In this document: piece by piece, positions 62,174-64,000 of the stretch
Layout of the letters: every line of letters starts with the position of its first letter
Position numbering within the stretch: position 1 is the stretch's first letter
Assembly (NCBI RefSeq): GCF_018130165.1
Contig: NZ_JAFCLZ010000011.1
Coordinates: forward strand, 62,001 to 126,000
Source: Bradyrhizobium sp. JYMT SZCCT0180
GTDB lineage: Bacteria > Pseudomonadota > Alphaproteobacteria > Rhizobiales > Xanthobacteraceae
Direction of reading: 5' to 3'
Length of the DNA stretch: 64,000 bases
Notes under the pieces: model-generated
What the model was told of the DNA's origin: nothing
The model's input: only the letters and a program-made list of their open reading frames with translations
Databases searched by the model: none
Position numbers and translations under genes: made by a program

Positions 62174-63025
62174 ATGGCCTATCTCGTGCCTTCGGAATTC
62201 GTGACCAAGATGGTCGATGCCGGAGAATCCAAGATCTTCATGTCGACGCGCGACACCGTGATTCGCGCCTATATGGCCGGCGCCATCCTGACGCTGGCGG
62301 CGTGGTTCGCCGTCACGATGGGCGTCCAAACCGGCCAGCCGATCATCGGGGCGATCCTGTTTCCGGTCGGCTTCTGCATGCTCTATCTGTTCGGCTTCGA
62401 CCTCTTGACCGGCGTGTTCGTGCTGTGTCCGCTGGCGCTGATCGACAAGCGTCCGGGCGTGACGCTCGGCGGCGTGCTGCGCAACTGGGGTCTGGTGTTC
62501 ATCGGCAATTTCGGCGGCGCTTTCACCGTCGCGGTGATGGCGGCGATCGTCTGCACCTTCGGATTCTCCACGCCTCCCGACAAGGTCGGCGTCGCGCTCG
62601 GCCATATCGGCGAGGGCCGCACCGTGGGCTACGCGGCTCACGGCATCAACGGCATGCTGACGCTGTTTGTTCGCGGCATGCTCTGCAACTGGATGGTATC
62701 GGCCGGCGTCGTCGGCGCGATGATCTCGACCTCGGTCAGCGGCAAGGTGATCGCGATGTGGATGCCGATCATGCTGTTCTTCGCCATGACCTTCGAACAT
62801 TCGATCGTGAACATGTTCCTGTTTCCCGCCGGCCTGCTGCTCGGCGGCAAGTTCACGATCATTGACTACCTGGTCTGGAACGAGATCCCGACCGTGGTCG
62901 GAAATCTCGTCGGCGGTCTCGCGTTCACCGGCCTGACGCTCTACACCACCCACGTCAAGACCGCGCCGAAGCGCGCGGTGGGGTTGACCGAGCAGGCCCC
63001 ATCAGCGCGTTCACGCGCGTCTTAG
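62174..63025 (+). CDS. Formate/nitrite transporter family protein
   Basis: A 283-residue FNT-family channel with six helices: AYMAGAILTLAAWFAVTMG, PIIGAILFPVGFCMLYLFGFDLLTGVF, WGLVFIGNFGGAFTVAVMAAI, then the late FEHSIVNMFLFPAGLL. These contain the FNT signatures (FP-x-G in helix 2 and NFxG in helix 3). It carries nitrite, formate or a similar monovalent anion; which one cannot be told. AGGGGGA is a strong ribosome site. The next gene is a PP2C/kinase fusion after a terminator-like hairpin. Confidence 0.92.
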   Translation: MAYLVPSEFVTKMVDAGESKIFMSTRDTVIRAYMAGAILTLAAWFAVTMGVQTGQPIIGAILFPVGFCMLYLFGFDLLTGVFVLCPLALIDKRPGVTLGGVLRNWGLVFIGNFGGAFTVAVMAAIVCTFGFSTPPDKVGVALGHIGEGRTVGYAAHGINGMLTLFVRGMLCNWMVSAGVVGAMISTSVSGKVIAMWMPIMLFFAMTFEHSIVNMFLFPAGLLLGGKFTIIDYLVWNEIPTVVGNLVGGLAFTGLTLYTTHVKTAPKRAVGLTEQAPSARSRAS

Positions 63026-63033
63026 ACACGCAA

Positions 63034-63071
63034 TGGGTCTCAACTCTCAGGGGTTGAGACCCCCATTTTCC
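63034..63071 (+). terminator. Intrinsic terminator after the FNT gene
   Basis: GGGTCTCAAC (63035-63044) pairs with GTTGAGACCC (63053-63062) around an eight-base loop and is followed by CCATTTTC. The stem is strong but the T-tract short, so some read-through into the kinase gene 23 bases later is likely. Confidence 0.65.
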
Positions 63072-63084
63072 TTTGACGGGACAG

Positions 63085-64000
63085 ATGCCACGTGAACTGA
63101 AAATATCGGTCGGGCAATATTCTGACAAAGGTCGCAAGGAGACCAATCAGGATTTTCACGGCGTCCTGATTCCGGCCGAGCCGCTATTGAGCCTCAAGGG
63201 CATCGCCGTCGTGCTGGCGGACGGCATCTCGAGCAGCAATGTCAGCCGCATCGCCGCTGAATCCGCCGTCAAGGGCTTTTTGACCGACTATTACTGCACC
63301 TCGGAATCCTGGTCGGTGCGAACCTCTGCCCAGCGCGTGCTGGAAGCGACCAATTCCTGGCTGCATTCGCAAACGCGAAGAAGCCAGTATTCCTACGACC
63401 GGGACCGCGGCTACGTCTGCACGTTGAGCGCCATCGTCCTCAAGTCGACCACGGCGCATCTGTTTCACGTCGGCGATTCCAGGATCTATCGCCTGTCTGG
63501 CAACTCGCTGGAGCAGCTGACCAACGACCATCGCGTCATCATTTCGTCGGAACAGTCCTATCTCGGCCGCGCGCTCGGGGTGAATCCGCAGATCGAAATC
63601 GACTACCTGATGTCCCGGGTCGAGAAGGGCGACACCTTCGTGCTGGTGACCGACGGCGTCTACGAACATGTCAGCGACCGCCATATCGCCAGAACGGTTC
63701 GGGATAACGCCGCGGATCTCGACCAGGCGGCAAAAGCCGTCGCCGAACTCGCCTTTGAACTCGGCAGCAAGGACAATCTCACCATCCAGATCGTTCGCGT
63801 CGACGAGCTGCCCGAAAGCGCCGCCAGCGAAGTGTTCGGGCAGCCGAGAGAACTGCCGCTGCCGCCGCTATTGGAAGCGCGGCAGGTTTTCGACGGCTAC
63901 CGGATCGTCAGGGAATTGCACGGCTCTAGCCGCAGCCACATTTATCTGGCCGTCGACATCGAGAGCGAGGACGTCGTCACCCTCAAGATCCCCTCGATCG
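63085..64000 (+). CDS. PP2C phosphatase/protein kinase fusion (3' end outside the window)
   Basis: The frame is open from ATG 63085 to the end of the window (305 codons). Residues about 1-245 are a PP2C-type serine/threonine phosphatase with the usual metal-site motifs: KETNQDFHG, VVLADGISSS, FHVGDSRIYRL, LVTDGVYEHV and GSKDNLTIQIVR. From about 272 a Hanks-type kinase begins (YRIVRELHGSSRSHIYLAV, then VVTLKIPS with the invariant Lys). This fusion is known from nitrate/nitrite-related loci of proteobacteria. Its position 59 bases after the FNT transporter suggests it controls that transporter or nitrogen metabolism (inference). Confidence 0.88.
   Translation, partial: MPRELKISVGQYSDKGRKETNQDFHGVLIPAEPLLSLKGIAVVLADGISSSNVSRIAAESAVKGFLTDYYCTSESWSVRTSAQRVLEATNSWLHSQTRRSQYSYDRDRGYVCTLSAIVLKSTTAHLFHVGDSRIYRLSGNSLEQLTNDHRVIISSEQSYLGRALGVNPQIEIDYLMSRVEKGDTFVLVTDGVYEHVSDRHIARTVRDNAADLDQAAKAVAELAFELGSKDNLTIQIVRVDELPESAASEVFGQPRELPLPPLLEARQVFDGYRIVRELHGSSRSHIYLAVDIESEDVVTLKIPSI

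Overview
The window is GC-rich, densely coded alphaproteobacterial chromosome, most likely Bradyrhizobium or a close relative. The strongest clue is the enolase-superfamily protein at 50762, which I recognise as very close to the D-tartrate dehydratase characterised in Bradyrhizobium japonicum, with all its active-site residues. GGAAC-N16/17-CGTT promoters (the EcfG general stress sigma factor of alphaproteobacteria), DUF3309, DUF6894 and DUF3297 proteins and many short palindromic intergenic repeats agree. No rRNA, tRNA, CRISPR array, phage or insertion sequence was found.

Layout. 1-2.2 kb: the 3' part of ligD, a DUF3309 peptide gene and a polyhydroxyalkanoate-granule-associated protein. 2.2-18.4 kb: alpha-glucan and trehalose metabolism. 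A tightly packed minus-strand operon treS(maltokinase fusion)-glgB-glgX-treZ-treY lies divergent from malQ and a GH15 glucoamylase-like gene. 18.6-26.1 kb: a minus-strand sugar-phosphate operon tal-pgi fusion, gnd, zwf, pgl, gntK and a Cof-type HAD phosphatase. 26.4-27.5 kb: a DsrE-like and a secreted unknown protein. 28.4-33.2 kb: prkA-yeaH-spoVR behind a perfect EcfG promoter. 33.2-35.1 kb: small accessory genes (GrlR-like, zinc-ribbon, DUF4344 metallopeptidase), bounded by a partial duplication of the korB 3' end. 35.2-40 kb: a flavoprotein/ferredoxin gene with korA and korB (2-oxoacid:ferredoxin oxidoreductase). 40.2-45.5 kb: pqqABCDE followed by a prolyl iminopeptidase. 45.8-48.3 kb: a DUF6894 protein, a sorbosone-dehydrogenase-like PQQ sugar dehydrogenase and a dihaem cytochrome c. 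48.4-61.5 kb: assorted metabolism (amidase, glutathione peroxidase, DUF3297, D-tartrate dehydratase, serA, DUF418, malonyl-CoA decarboxylase, AraC regulator, MFS transporter, GMC oxidoreductase, DUF4239, solute-binding protein). 62.2-64 kb: a formate/nitrite transporter and the start of a PP2C phosphatase/protein kinase fusion that runs off the end.

How it fits together. The first 18 kb can build and degrade branched alpha-glucan and make trehalose by two routes (TreS and TreYZ). An EcfG promoter in front of malQ links it to stress. The next block feeds glucose and gluconate through the oxidative pentose-phosphate pathway. The pqq operon supplies the cofactor that the nearby sorbosone-type dehydrogenase would need, with the dihaem cytochrome as plausible electron acceptor. 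The prkA cluster is a second clear member of the EcfG regulon. The least explained parts are the flavoprotein-Kor module, the transporter-kinase pair, the korB-flanked DUF4344 gene and a tandem dyad in front of the pentose-phosphate operon.
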